Shown here one piece after another: positions 52,422-62,053 of a stretch of DNA of 64,000 nucleotides. Within the stretch, counting starts at the first letter, position 1, and each line of letters opens with the position of its first letter. Source of the stretch: Pseudobacteroides cellulosolvens ATCC 35603 = DSM 2933 (lineage in GTDB: Bacteria > Bacillota > Clostridia > Acetivibrionales > DSM-2933); the NCBI RefSeq assembly GCF_001262605.1, contig NZ_LGTC01000001.1, forward strand, positions 4,474,001 to 4,538,000, written 5' to 3'. The translations under genes were made by a program, and so were the position numbers. The notes below the pieces were generated by a model. It saw only the letters and a program-made list of their open reading frames with translations, made no database searches and was not told the DNA's origin.

Positions 52422-52486
52422 CTAAAAGCCCCCTTTTTTTGAAATGCCCAATTGCCCCGTTAATTTGGGATAACACCTAATTTCGC

Positions 52487-53272
52487 TTATTCATATTCAT
52501 CATAATCATCACTATTATTTTCATCATCATCAGAATCATAATAATCGTCTTGGTCGTCAGTCTTTTTAGCTTTTCCGGATTTGGAAGCAGTAAAGACTAT
52601 ATATATTATAAGTCCTACAACTATAAGTGCAACTATTATAACAACTATAATCGTCCCCATGCTGTTAGATTTTTTTCCACCAGAAGCTGTATTCTCAGCA
52701 GGCTTATTTTTTTCGATAGGAGCTACGCTAACTCCGTTTGGAACGTTAGTAACCTCCTCAAGGGATAAATCATCAAAATATGCCTTTCCCTTATTCATAT
52801 TACCATGTCCGCCAAGGCTAACTGTTACTACTACACCATTAATGCCGGCACCAGGTTTAAAATACATTTCTGCATATTGCCACTCGTTATTAGTTCCTTT
52901 TAAATCTTTAGATGAGAACACATAATCCAGCAATGAAATAATTGCGCCTGTTCTTTCGGATCCTACATTCTCTGTCTTAACCCAGCACGAAAGCTTATAT
53001 GTGGCATTTTCCTTCACAGCTACAGTCTGCTTATATCTGGCATCATTTTCATTTTCACTTGTTATTGACACATACTTTTTACCATCGTGACCTGCACCAT
53101 CTTCCAATTTAAACACTGATCCGCTGTTATATCCCCATGTTTCCCAGCCGGTTGGGTTCTCACCGTTAACCTCTTCAAATGAAGGGTTATTTAATAGATT
53201 ACCTTCAGCATAAATTGAAGCTGCAGAAAACGTTAATATTATCATTATTATAGCCATTACTAACTTTTTCAT
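52487..53272 (-). CDS. Carbohydrate-binding-like membrane protein with acidic tail (paralogue 1)
   Basis: 261 residues. Signal peptide (about 1-22), then a jelly-roll domain of the CBM4/9-like kind: NLLNNPSFEEVNGENPTGWETWG (about 25-47 in parts), YKQTVAVKENATYKLSCWVKT, and GKAYFDDLSLEEV (about 163-175). A Pro/Ser/Lys linker, one membrane helix (about 207-228) and a highly acidic cytoplasmic tail (D/E/Y/N, about 237-261) follow. The order signal-CBM-helix-acid tail is shared by the gene directly upstream. It lies in the glycan cluster. It could bind surface glycan outside and signal or scaffold inside, but this is only inference. Confidence 0.75.
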   Translation of the reverse strand: MKKLVMAIIMIILTFSAASIYAEGNLLNNPSFEEVNGENPTGWETWGYNSGSVFKLEDGAGHDGKKYVSITSENENDARYKQTVAVKENATYKLSCWVKTENVGSERTGAIISLLDYVFSSKDLKGTNNEWQYAEMYFKPGAGINGVVVTVSLGGHGNMNKGKAYFDDLSLEEVTNVPNGVSVAPIEKNKPAENTASGGKKSNSMGTIIVVIIVALIVVGLIIYIVFTASKSGKAKKTDDQDDYYDSDDDENNSDDYDEYE

Positions 53273-53368
53273 CGTATTAACCCCCAGTTTTTCCTTAATA
53301 TGCTATGGCAAAGTCTTTTTCAAAACATATATAGATGATAAATGTTCTTGTCATCCAGCTTAATCTGA

Positions 53369-54217
53369 TTATTCATCATAATCCTCTTCATCGAATTCTT
53401 CTTCAGTCTCTTCAGTTTTCTTGTCTTTCTTATTATCTGCCTTATCATTTTCTGATGCATCACCATTCTTTGCTGCTTTTTTGGAGTACTTAATCTCAGC
53501 ATACATCAAAGCACCTAAAACAGCAATAATTAATAAAATTATAAGTACTATTTTAAATGAGCCCGATGATTTTTTCTCCTCTGTAGTGCTGCTGCTTTTT
53601 TCACTATTTGAAGAATCAGAGCCAGGAATTAGAAACTCATTAACCACTACGCCTTGCGGCACTTCATTAATAAGTTCAACAGACATGTCATCAAAGTATG
53701 CAGTCCCTTCGTTTGTCGTTCCTTGACCTCCTAATCTGCACCCAACCTTCAAGTTATCACTATCAGTCATCTTTATGTATAATGATAGTTCTTTCCAATC
53801 ATTCTTTGTATCGGAGTATTCCACAGATGTGTGAATACCTTTACCGTTCAGTAATGTTAAATTTGCCGATCCGGCCTTGTTTAATATCCCTTCTGCTTTT
53901 ATCCAACTGCTGATCTTATAAATTTTGCCCGGCTGAACCTGTACATCCTGAAACACTTTTGAATCATTAAGTTTAGTATTTCTTATTACCAGAGCCTTTG
54001 AATTACTTCGCCCTTTTCCATCTTCTACAGATACTTTACCAGCATCAGCATCCTTTAGATAAACATCAGGTGCCCAGTTAGCCGGAAGTTGTCCACTTAC
54101 TTCCTCAAATCCTGGATTTTTTAAAATATTCCCCTCATCACCGTAAGCAATAAATGCAGTTGCTGCAAAAAGTACTGAAATGATAGAAATTAATATTATA
54201 CCTTTCTTTAACATCAT
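53369..54217 (-). CDS. Carbohydrate-binding-like membrane protein with acidic tail (paralogue 2)
   Basis: 282 residues with the same layout as its neighbour: signal peptide (about 1-25), NILKNPGFEEVSGQLPANW, VFQDVQVQPGKIYKISSWIK, EGTAYFDDMSVEL (about 170-182). Then a Ser/Thr/Lys linker, a membrane helix (about 221-242) and a charged tail ending in a Glu/Asp run (EETEEEFDEEDYDE). Residues differ widely outside the jelly-roll core, so the duplication is old. GGAGG site before the ATG pair at 54217/54214; either may be used. Confidence 0.75.
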   Translation of the reverse strand: MMLKKGIILISIISVLFAATAFIAYGDEGNILKNPGFEEVSGQLPANWAPDVYLKDADAGKVSVEDGKGRSNSKALVIRNTKLNDSKVFQDVQVQPGKIYKISSWIKAEGILNKAGSANLTLLNGKGIHTSVEYSDTKNDWKELSLYIKMTDSDNLKVGCRLGGQGTTNEGTAYFDDMSVELINEVPQGVVVNEFLIPGSDSSNSEKSSSTTEEKKSSGSFKIVLIILLIIAVLGALMYAEIKYSKKAAKNGDASENDKADNKKDKKTEETEEEFDEEDYDE

Positions 54218-54253
54218 AATGCCTCCTTTTATAATTAAAACTATTAAAATTGA

Positions 54254-55567
54254 TTACTTGTTTAAAATTTCGCCAGCCATAGATTCTACAACTTCTTTTC
54301 CCAGCTTTATACTAAAATTTATACCTCTGTCATTTGGATATATTTGTGAAGTATTAGCCATGTATAAGTTCTTTATTGGTGTTTTATATTTGGGTTTTAT
54401 TTTTGAGTAATTCATAGGCCAAATAGGCTGTGCATACCTGTCTTTAAATATCAGGCAATCTTCAATTATATCCTCCTTAAAGTCTGGATATATCTTCCTC
54501 AAGTGTTTAATATAATTGTTTTTTACTTCCTCATCACTCATCTTTAGATATTCACTATTTACATTCAAGTACTTGGAGAAGTACACTATTACTTTCCCAC
54601 CATAAACCTCTTTAGGAATAAAATTGGTATGTTCAATAAGTCCTCCGTAAGGAATTTCATCATCAGCTACATTGAGCCAATAGAAGTCACTGAGCTTTTC
54701 CTTAAGTACCATAACCACAATCATGGAACAATCATATTTTACTACCCTTAAAGGAGCTATATAATCTTCAGGTGCGTTTTTGCATACATCAACAAAATGC
54801 TGAAGTGCAGGGGTAAACACTACATAATCATAGTTTTTTACTTCGTTATTAACCCTTATACCTCTGCACACTCCATTTTCCACTATTATCTCTTGAACTT
54901 CGGAGTTTAGATGGATTTTCCCGCCTTTTTTCTCTGCTTCATCAGCGAGCCTCTTAAGAAGTGTGTAAAAGCTTCCTTGCATATAACCGAGAACCTCATC
55001 CTTAGCTCCTTTTGTCCTTGATCTCACCCTTTGGACAATTCTTTCCCAAATCCATACCGCAGGAATCTTATTAAAATTTTCCCCAAACTTTATTTTCATC
55101 ATGGGTTTCCAAAACTTATCCCAGCCTTCTTTTCCTGCGTACTTTATCAAGTATTGCTCTGCAGTTATATTTTCCAGTTCATCATTGTACTTATGCCTTG
55201 ATATAATAAGTGAAGACATACCCAGCTTTATTCTGTCCATAAAACTCAATGGCTTAAACATCATTATATCAATGGGCGTAGCAAAGGGGTATGACTTTCC
55301 CTTACAATAATAGCCCATTTTGGTTTTTATCCACATTAAAGAATCTTCAAGCTCTAACTCGCTTATAAGCTCCATGAGATATTTATCATGGGTAAAAACA
55401 TGATGATAATATTTTTCTATAAGAGTATTGCCAAGCTTGAATACCCCCGCCAATCCCCCAATATCAGAGGACTTCTCATATATATCCACTTGTGCGGAGA
55501 AGTTTTTCTGGATATAATAAGCAGTTGATAATCCGGCTACACCGCCGCCAATAACAGCAATCTTCAT
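54254..55567 (-). CDS. FAD-dependent amine-oxidase-like oxidoreductase
   Basis: 437 residues. Rossmann FAD motif IAVIGGGVAGLSTAYY (about 3-18) followed by the second glycine motif YEKSSDIGGLAG (about 30-41). GSFYTLLKRLADEAEKKGGKIHLNSEV (about 205-231) is the substrate-domain/FAD turn. The end IYPNDRGINFSIKLGKEVV is the third FAD-binding block. It resembles protoporphyrinogen oxidase and carotenoid desaturase-like proteins, but heme genes are absent here. In many clostridial and archaeal genomes such proteins lie with GT2 and GT-C genes. The role in glycan or lipid carrier modification is inferred. Confidence 0.82.
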   Translation of the reverse strand: MKIAVIGGGVAGLSTAYYIQKNFSAQVDIYEKSSDIGGLAGVFKLGNTLIEKYYHHVFTHDKYLMELISELELEDSLMWIKTKMGYYCKGKSYPFATPIDIMMFKPLSFMDRIKLGMSSLIISRHKYNDELENITAEQYLIKYAGKEGWDKFWKPMMKIKFGENFNKIPAVWIWERIVQRVRSRTKGAKDEVLGYMQGSFYTLLKRLADEAEKKGGKIHLNSEVQEIIVENGVCRGIRVNNEVKNYDYVVFTPALQHFVDVCKNAPEDYIAPLRVVKYDCSMIVVMVLKEKLSDFYWLNVADDEIPYGGLIEHTNFIPKEVYGGKVIVYFSKYLNVNSEYLKMSDEEVKNNYIKHLRKIYPDFKEDIIEDCLIFKDRYAQPIWPMNYSKIKPKYKTPIKNLYMANTSQIYPNDRGINFSIKLGKEVVESMAGEILNK

Positions 55568-55626
55568 TTTGGCCTCCGTTAAATATATTAAAATTAAATT
55601 TTAATTTCTAAACTTTCATTTTGTTC

Positions 55627-56616
55627 TTAATTTTCCAGCTTCTTATCTCTAATTGATGTTACCAAGGATAATGACAATCCCTCTTTTAATAGGAATATAA
55701 ATCCTAATGTAGTTACGGGTACGTATAAAAATACCCTGTATACCAGAGCAAAACCTATTGCAGTATTGCCTGCAATTTTAAAAACATTAAGGGCTGTACT
55801 GCATGCTCCCTCAAATGTTCCAAGGTTACCAGGTGCAGATGGAATCATTATTCCAAAATTAGTTACCACAAGGGTAAACACTGACAGATAAAACACATTG
55901 TCAACCCCAAATGCAACAGCAATAGTTAATACAAGGCTTCCCTCTAATGCCCATATGATAATGGAATACATTATTACAGGCATTAAGCTTTTTTTATCCT
56001 TGATAATGTCAAACCCTTCGATAAGTTTAGTTGTTATTTTCATTATATTAGTGCCAATCTTTTCAGGAAGCAACCCTGTAATAAATTTCACAAGTTTCAA
56101 TGCACGTTCCTTGAACAGAACTACAAAAATCGTAAAAAGCAAAGCACCGGCAAATATAATTGTTGCGATTAGTCCCAAACTCTTTATTGATTTTGGAAAC
56201 GGATAAACCAGTGAAATAGCTCCCATAAAAAGAAGCAGCGTTATTCCGTCATAAATCTTCTCTACAATCACTGTTGAAAGGGCGGCAGTTTTACTTATAT
56301 TATGGTTCCTGCCAATTAGATAAGCCCTTACAATATCTCCTCCCCTTAAAGGGAGTACGGAATTAGCCATATAGTTGATACATATTATAGGAAACAAGCT
56401 GGAAGTTTTAACTTTTTTAATGCTTCCAAGCATCGCTGACCACCTCAGGCTTCTCACCCAATAGCTGCTTATCTGAAGCAATATAGCCGGAACGATAACA
56501 AGGTAATTTATACCTAGAAGAACATCTCCAAGCTTTTTAAACTCTACATTTCTAAACAGTAAATATAGCAATACTATACTAATAGCAATACCAATCAAGT
56601 TTTTAATCTTTTTCAT
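55627..56616 (-). CDS. Lysylphosphatidylglycerol synthase transmembrane-domain protein (UPF0104)
   Basis: 329 residues with about eight membrane helices. Family signatures: YWVRSLRWSAMLG (about 53-65), NYMANSVLPLRGGDIVRAYLIG (about 81-102, the conserved R-G-G/G-E-hx-R block), VIVEKIYDG (about 118) and SAPGNLGTFEG (about 264-274). These are the MprF-like flippase segments without the aminoacyltransferase part. They are thought to move lipid-linked substrates or act as flippase-like partners. It sits 26 bp downstream of the discoidin glycosyltransferase gene. Confidence 0.88.
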   Translation of the reverse strand: MKKIKNLIGIAISIVLLYLLFRNVEFKKLGDVLLGINYLVIVPAILLQISSYWVRSLRWSAMLGSIKKVKTSSLFPIICINYMANSVLPLRGGDIVRAYLIGRNHNISKTAALSTVIVEKIYDGITLLLFMGAISLVYPFPKSIKSLGLIATIIFAGALLFTIFVVLFKERALKLVKFITGLLPEKIGTNIMKITTKLIEGFDIIKDKKSLMPVIMYSIIIWALEGSLVLTIAVAFGVDNVFYLSVFTLVVTNFGIMIPSAPGNLGTFEGACSTALNVFKIAGNTAIGFALVYRVFLYVPVTTLGFIFLLKEGLSLSLVTSIRDKKLEN

Positions 56617-56641
56617 TTTATCGTCCTTTTAAAATTACTTA

Positions 56642-58474
56642 TTAACGTGCAAGCCGTTTCTGTTCTTTTCCTTTATCCTGCCTTACAGTCAGCCATATTG
56701 TATATCCAATGGAAGCAATCATCACTATAAGGGTAACCCATGCAACAGAATCAGCTATACTATCCTGCTGTGGTACCCAAGGATCGTCATTGTTACCCTT
56801 TAAATAAACATACCAATGATTGATCAATGAACATATAGTTATGAAAACTGTTGGTATTATCATTCTTTTATCCCATAAGATTGTAACCATGGCAAAAACA
56901 ATTGCGGGCAGCAAGTACCTTTCATGCATTTTAGTTGCGAATACGAATATTCCTGAAGTTAGAATATATCCTGCATAGTAAAGTGCCATAGCACTTCTTT
57001 TCTTTATGGCAAGAAGCATTATAGCCAAAACGGATATAATTCCCCACAATAGATATCCCCATACAAGAGCACTCAATCCAAACCAGTAAGGCTCTTTATC
57101 CGATGTAGTCTGACCATCCATAATGGTCCAGAAATTAAATCCATTAGCGGTTGCATAAGGGTAATCATTAAGGCTCGTTGAATACTGATGAACAAGCCAA
57201 AAATAGAAATCTGTGAATTTAAATGCTGCTTTACTAATAGTCGAAGTATTTTTATCAATATTAAACATTCCATAAGGAAATGGCCTGCTTTTACATTCCA
57301 CTTTAACATACCTTGCCTTGACAGGCTGCAAATCTATATGATCAAGCTTACCGCTGTAATTTGAAGTATTCTTCCCAACTTTTTCACTGTATACCAAATC
57401 CCATTTCACTGCGTCATTTGAAACCAGAATATCATACGTTTTAGCATATTCCCAACCCCACTTTAAGACTATCCTGTTAATCTCAGTGGATTCACCAAGA
57501 TCAGTATATATCCACTGGTGTGTGAGATGCTCCGAAGACCATGCCGTATTTTCATCCATATCAGAGGCATTCTTCGCAATATACTTTTCGGACTCTTCCC
57601 CTGATGCTTTGAATTCTTTGTTTTGTGCGAGGTTTGCAGCGGAGTTTGTGCTTCCATAAACCTCCATATCCTTAAGGAAGTAAAATGATGTTTCCCTGTA
57701 AAATGGTAATACCAAAATGGCGTAAATCAACATACATCCAGCTACTGTAATAGCCAGCTTTTTAAATGTATCAAAAACTGCTGATTTAAGTACAGCTTTA
57801 TCCCTGCTGTTTTTGAACTCAATATATTTTTTCCATGGAAAATCCTTAAAATACAGGAAAACTACCATAGGCACAATTGCTATAGTCTGTGGCTTGGTTA
57901 GTGCCGCTACTCCATAGGCAAACACTGCCCAATAGGTCTTTTTGCAGTTGAAGAGAAACACAACTGTCAATAGCATGGTTGCAGTAAAAGAATCAAACTG
58001 CCCCCAAATAGAGGAGTTAAAAATTACCGCAGGATTAAATGCATATATTATGCCAAGAATTAATCCCAGCTTTTCCTTATTGTACTTTCTAGCAATAAGA
58101 TAAATTAAAATACCTCCGCCTATATCAGAAAGCACAGACCAGAATTTTACAAAAAACTCTGTTGCCCCAAGCTTACCTGTAATGAAAAGGAAATACATGT
58201 AAAACGGGCCATACACACAATGAGTATTTCTATAGAAATCTTTAAAGCTGTTTTCCGGGTCTGCAAGGAAACCCGCCCAATACCTGTATCCTCCCATATC
58301 TATCTTGTAACAAGGCAGCAAGTTAAAAAGCATCCTTAATGCGGTTACAGCAAAAAGTATAATCAGCAATATTTTAATGGATATTTTAAATGCAGGCTTC
58401 TTTTCTTTTTTATTGATATTTTCACTGCCTGAACCTTTACTCTTTCCAGGCTTTCCTTTAATATTCTGTTCCAT
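56642..58474 (-). CDS. GT-C type membrane glycosyltransferase with inserted discoidin (F5/8 type C) domain
   Basis: 610 residues. A lysine-rich N-terminus leads into a polytopic membrane protein with about ten helices. The first outer loop carries YKIDMGGYRYW with the likely catalytic Asp (about 58), then HCVYGPFYMYF; YAFNPAVIFNSSIWGQFDSF (about 143-162) is typical of PMT/DUF2029-type mannosyltransferases. Between helices, about 271-408 form a soluble beta domain with NTAWSSEHLTHQWIYTDLG, EINRIVLKWGWEYAK, YDILVSNDAVKWDLVY and VKARYVKVEC, that is, a discoidin/CBM32-like fold facing outside. The helices resume afterwards (DGQTTSDKEPYWFG...). 25 bp from the next gene of the cluster. Confidence 0.82.
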   Translation of the reverse strand: MEQNIKGKPGKSKGSGSENINKKEKKPAFKISIKILLIILFAVTALRMLFNLLPCYKIDMGGYRYWAGFLADPENSFKDFYRNTHCVYGPFYMYFLFITGKLGATEFFVKFWSVLSDIGGGILIYLIARKYNKEKLGLILGIIYAFNPAVIFNSSIWGQFDSFTATMLLTVVFLFNCKKTYWAVFAYGVAALTKPQTIAIVPMVVFLYFKDFPWKKYIEFKNSRDKAVLKSAVFDTFKKLAITVAGCMLIYAILVLPFYRETSFYFLKDMEVYGSTNSAANLAQNKEFKASGEESEKYIAKNASDMDENTAWSSEHLTHQWIYTDLGESTEINRIVLKWGWEYAKTYDILVSNDAVKWDLVYSEKVGKNTSNYSGKLDHIDLQPVKARYVKVECKSRPFPYGMFNIDKNTSTISKAAFKFTDFYFWLVHQYSTSLNDYPYATANGFNFWTIMDGQTTSDKEPYWFGLSALVWGYLLWGIISVLAIMLLAIKKRSAMALYYAGYILTSGIFVFATKMHERYLLPAIVFAMVTILWDKRMIIPTVFITICSLINHWYVYLKGNNDDPWVPQQDSIADSVAWVTLIVMIASIGYTIWLTVRQDKGKEQKRLAR

Positions 58475-58499
58475 ATTGTCAGTTATCCCCCTTAAAGAG

Positions 58500-60950
58500 C
58501 TATTTTTTTACCTTGTAAATATTTGTATTACTTTGTTTGATGGTAACAACCTTGTCCAAAACTGTACTTATAAACACTTCATCCAGTTCTTTAACCTGAT
58601 CCCTCATTCCATCATCAACAAGAATATATGATATGTTATTTTCTTTCAAAAGCTTGCTAAGTGCTTCTTTATTCTTGCAAGCGTAAATTTGTTTTACGAT
58701 CTCTTCCCTCTTATAGGTATCATATCCTGCACTCCACGCATAATAAGGATGTCCATAATATATAGGTCTTCCAGCAAGCAATACCGGATCTATGACATCC
58801 GGCGTAGTAAGAAATACATCTTTAGGACCGGTATTGTTCTTCACCCATTTAGTAACAGGATCGTTTACAGAAAACTTGACGTTTTGATAATAATTCATAT
58901 TAAAAAGTGTTTTAAGGTCAATGAATCCGGTAAATGTTAGTATAAATACCAACAAACCTGCTACAGCTTTTACAATTATCCCTTTCTTAATATACATCCT
59001 ATAAATGAAATTTGCCATAATAATATCAAATAAAATTGACGTAACCATTATATACTTATGATTAACAGGCACATCAGGACTAAGTTTCAAAGTTGTGGCA
59101 ATAACCCATGGCATTAGGAAAGCCAATGCCAGCCACTTTCCTCCTTTAGGAGTTATGGGGTAATCCATAACAGTATTTGCTACTATAGCCGTAACCATCG
59201 TGATTACAATTACAGATACTTTGAATATGTCATGAACATTAGGGAATATAAAAATTGAACCGCCTATCAAAGAAACAATTGCTGCCAGCGAAATCCAGCG
59301 TCCAATGCCTTTTGGAATGCTGAAAACAGCAATTATCATTAAGTATGGCATAATTCCCAAAAGCTCAATGAAATATTTTATTACATGAGGCGTCATTTGT
59401 ATAATAACATTAATAAGCGATCCATATTCGTGGGCATCCCTATATTGCATAAAATCAGCCATCATATCATCAGGGAAGGTAGTTAGAAAACCTATATAAA
59501 GTTCAGGCTTAACTGCTGACTGTCCCGCTCCCATAAACAAGCCTTGCTGAAGAAATGAAAAGAGGACCGTTATAGCTGCTATACCAAGGTATTCAAGACG
59601 TCTTTTTGACATGATTGCCATAATGCAAAGTATGGGCAAAGTTGCAATTGTTACCGCACCATTCCAGAAAGTCATCAGTCCTAAAATAAGTCCTATCGAA
59701 ATAGTTCTTTTTATATCTCTAGGTAACCATGCTTCCTTTGAAAGCATAAACTCTTTGAGCCAATTTCTTATATAGAGGTTATTGAAGCTTACCTTTTTAT
59801 CACTTGATACTGCAACCTCTTCAGTATTTTCACTATTGTCAGTTGAACCGCCTTCTGAATTCAATACTTTTAACTCATCCCTGGTTTTTACCCTCACCTT
59901 TTTAAGTCCACCGATCATGCTTCTAAACATGGGATAAACAGCTATCATCACAAGAATCATAATGCCAAGAGAAAAAGCAAGGTGCCGCTGGTTTACATAT
60001 ACATTCTGTGCATATAGTCCCCAGGTTTCCTGACTCGATGATCGGCCTATATGTCCTGATGCATTGTCCCATAAAGCTTTCAATATATCCGGAAATGGAA
60101 TTTTTTCCTTCATTTTGTCGGTTATATAGGTAAAATCCGCAAAGGAGCTTCTGAATGCAAAAAGAAATGCAGTAATAAATCCTGCTCCTCTTGTTCCCAT
60201 AGTCATAACAACAAATGAATACAAAAGCATTAAGAAGGCTACAAGTGAAAGAATACTCGGCATATTAAATGCAAAATCTATTCTCATTCCCAGAAATTCC
60301 AGGTTACCTGCCAAAAACTGATACATAAAATGATATCTGATTTTTCCATCGGGAAAGTGGGGGTATTGGGTAGGAAAATTTGATCCTTCCGAAAATGATC
60401 TTATCATTGACATATGCGGCCCAAAGTCACTGTGAACGGTTCCGCCGATTGTCATAACTCCCCCGCTTACATTTAGAGTCAAAAACATAAAGTATGTAAC
60501 AATAACAGTTGAAATTAAAATAAAACCAAATTCCCATCTGCGGTTTAACAGAAATGAAACAATGTCATTTCCCCTGATTTTGAAAAGTTTTTTAAAGAAA
60601 GACCTGAAATCATCTTTCCTTTTATGAATTATTATAGCTGCAAAAACAATAAAAACACCAAAAGAAATTAAATTTCCTAACAGCAATGGTTTATTGCTGA
60701 AGCTATTAGACAAAGCGGCACCAATATATGTAAGCCACGTAATCAGCATTGTACCTATCAAAAAGGAAGCTGGTATTGTAACCATCCAATTTTCCAGTTT
60801 GATGGGTTTTCCAAACAAGCTTATTGTTTTATTAACCCTGAATAATCCCGGTATAACTTTTTTCAGAAAATTATATGCAACAAATGAGGCTATAATAAAA
60901 TAGCCTGATCCTAGAAGTAATCCCAGAATAAAACGAACCACTTCCATCAT
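58500..60950 (-). CDS. Large polytopic GT-C-like membrane protein
   Basis: 816 residues with about 16-18 predicted helices. After the fourth helix, the outer loop has GGTVHSDFGPHMSMIRSFSEG (about 165-185), with the Asp/His arrangement of GT-C catalytic loops, followed by FPDGKIRYHFMYQFLAGNL. A Ser/Glu-rich cytoplasmic loop lies at about 355-390. The soluble C-terminus contains WVKNNTGPKDVFLTTPD, LAGRPIYYGHPYYAWSAGYDT and NISYILVDDG, a pattern seen at the end of many uncharacterised lipid-sugar-dependent transferases. The probable role is transfer of sugars from polyprenyl carriers outside the membrane. The first gene of the downstream group, after a family A repeat. Confidence 0.75.
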   Translation of the reverse strand: MMEVVRFILGLLLGSGYFIIASFVAYNFLKKVIPGLFRVNKTISLFGKPIKLENWMVTIPASFLIGTMLITWLTYIGAALSNSFSNKPLLLGNLISFGVFIVFAAIIIHKRKDDFRSFFKKLFKIRGNDIVSFLLNRRWEFGFILISTVIVTYFMFLTLNVSGGVMTIGGTVHSDFGPHMSMIRSFSEGSNFPTQYPHFPDGKIRYHFMYQFLAGNLEFLGMRIDFAFNMPSILSLVAFLMLLYSFVVMTMGTRGAGFITAFLFAFRSSFADFTYITDKMKEKIPFPDILKALWDNASGHIGRSSSQETWGLYAQNVYVNQRHLAFSLGIMILVMIAVYPMFRSMIGGLKKVRVKTRDELKVLNSEGGSTDNSENTEEVAVSSDKKVSFNNLYIRNWLKEFMLSKEAWLPRDIKRTISIGLILGLMTFWNGAVTIATLPILCIMAIMSKRRLEYLGIAAITVLFSFLQQGLFMGAGQSAVKPELYIGFLTTFPDDMMADFMQYRDAHEYGSLINVIIQMTPHVIKYFIELLGIMPYLMIIAVFSIPKGIGRWISLAAIVSLIGGSIFIFPNVHDIFKVSVIVITMVTAIVANTVMDYPITPKGGKWLALAFLMPWVIATTLKLSPDVPVNHKYIMVTSILFDIIMANFIYRMYIKKGIIVKAVAGLLVFILTFTGFIDLKTLFNMNYYQNVKFSVNDPVTKWVKNNTGPKDVFLTTPDVIDPVLLAGRPIYYGHPYYAWSAGYDTYKREEIVKQIYACKNKEALSKLLKENNISYILVDDGMRDQVKELDEVFISTVLDKVVTIKQSNTNIYKVKK

Positions 60951-60995
60951 TAAACAATTCCCCCTTTAAAATATTTATTTAATAATTAGGTATTT

Positions 60996-61095
60996 AGTAA
61001 TGACTAAAATATAACTTCCGCTATAAATTTCGCTTACGTATTGACTTGACTCGTCAACACACGCTTAAAAGCGGAATTAATATTTTAATCATTAC
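60996..61095 (-). repeat. Dispersed palindromic repeat family A, copy 4
   Basis: AGTAATGACTAAAATATAAC with TTCCGCT pairs with AGCGGAATTAATATTTTAAT then CATTACT. Centre GACTTGACTCGTCAACACAC. It splits the glycan cluster between the GT2-GtrA pair and the large membrane protein gene. Confidence 0.85.
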
Positions 61096-61105
61096 TTATA
61101 TAAAT

Positions 61106-62053
61106 CTATTTTGTTGACATAATTGTGCTGTCCGCCTTCTCAGCTATAAGGTACCTCGGTCTTTGTTTAACTTCCTCATATATCTTGGCGATATAAGATC
61201 CAATAATCCCCAAGCTAATCATAAGAATACTTCCAATAATAAGAAGCAGTAAAATTACAGTTGTAAATCCATCAACTGCATGACCTTTAAAATACATATA
61301 CAACGATTCTATCCCAAGCGGTATGGCACCTAATAAAAACAATACTCCTAAAAAAGTAACTATATATAATGGCAGTGAAGAGAATGAAGTAATAGCATTA
61401 ACTGCCAGCTTTACAAGTCTTAGGGGCGACCATTTAGAGTTGCCTTCCAGTCTTTCTGCAACCTCAAATGGAATCTGAATTTTCTTATAGCCCACCCACG
61501 TAGACATACCTCTGAAAAACGTGTTCCTCTCGCTCATTTGCTTCCATGCATCCAATACCTTTTTATCTAGAAGCTTAAAATCAGATGCTCCTGCAAAGTC
61601 AAACCCCGAAAGCTTTTTTAAAACGTTATAAAACAACAGAGAGCTCATTTTATACGCAATGCTTTCTTTTCCCCTTGATACTTTAACGCATTCAACAATG
61701 TCAACACCCTCATTCTTCCACAAATAAACCATTTCAGGTATTTTTTCCGGGGGGTGCTGTAAATCAGAATCCATCACTATACAAGCATCACTTGTAACAT
61801 TTTCCAGACCTGCACATAATGCAGCTTCCTTTCCAAAATTCCTGCTCAGTTTAATTGCCAAAACACCCTCTAGTGATAAAGAAAGCTTTTTTAACTCATC
61901 CCATGTATTATCCTTTGAACCATCATCAACTAGAATGAAATTATGTTTAATACCACTTTTATTAAGGGTATTATGTATCACTTGAATATTTTTTTGTATA
62001 TGCTTTTCTTCATTATAAACAGGAATTACTATAGAAATCAACTTTTCACTCAT
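61106..62053 (-). CDS. GT2 family polyprenyl-phosphate glycosyltransferase (GtrB-like)
   Basis: 315 residues. GT-A domain: ISIVIPVYNEEKHI (about 6-19), FILVDDGSKDNTW (about 39-51), KLSRNFGKEAALCAGL, CIVMDSDLQHPPEKIP (about 91-106), DFKLLDKKVLDAW and FFRGMSTWVGYKK. Two C-terminal helices at about 228-250 and 262-288, and an end with YEEVKQRPRYLI. It is distinct from the GT2 at 51456 but has the same layout. Its start overlaps the end of the gtrA gene by 4 bp, so the pair is translationally coupled, as in O-antigen glucosylation gtrA-gtrB systems. Confidence 0.92.
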   Translation of the reverse strand: MSEKLISIVIPVYNEEKHIQKNIQVIHNTLNKSGIKHNFILVDDGSKDNTWDELKKLSLSLEGVLAIKLSRNFGKEAALCAGLENVTSDACIVMDSDLQHPPEKIPEMVYLWKNEGVDIVECVKVSRGKESIAYKMSSLLFYNVLKKLSGFDFAGASDFKLLDKKVLDAWKQMSERNTFFRGMSTWVGYKKIQIPFEVAERLEGNSKWSPLRLVKLAVNAITSFSSLPLYIVTFLGVLFLLGAIPLGIESLYMYFKGHAVDGFTTVILLLLIIGSILMISLGIIGSYIAKIYEEVKQRPRYLIAEKADSTIMSTK

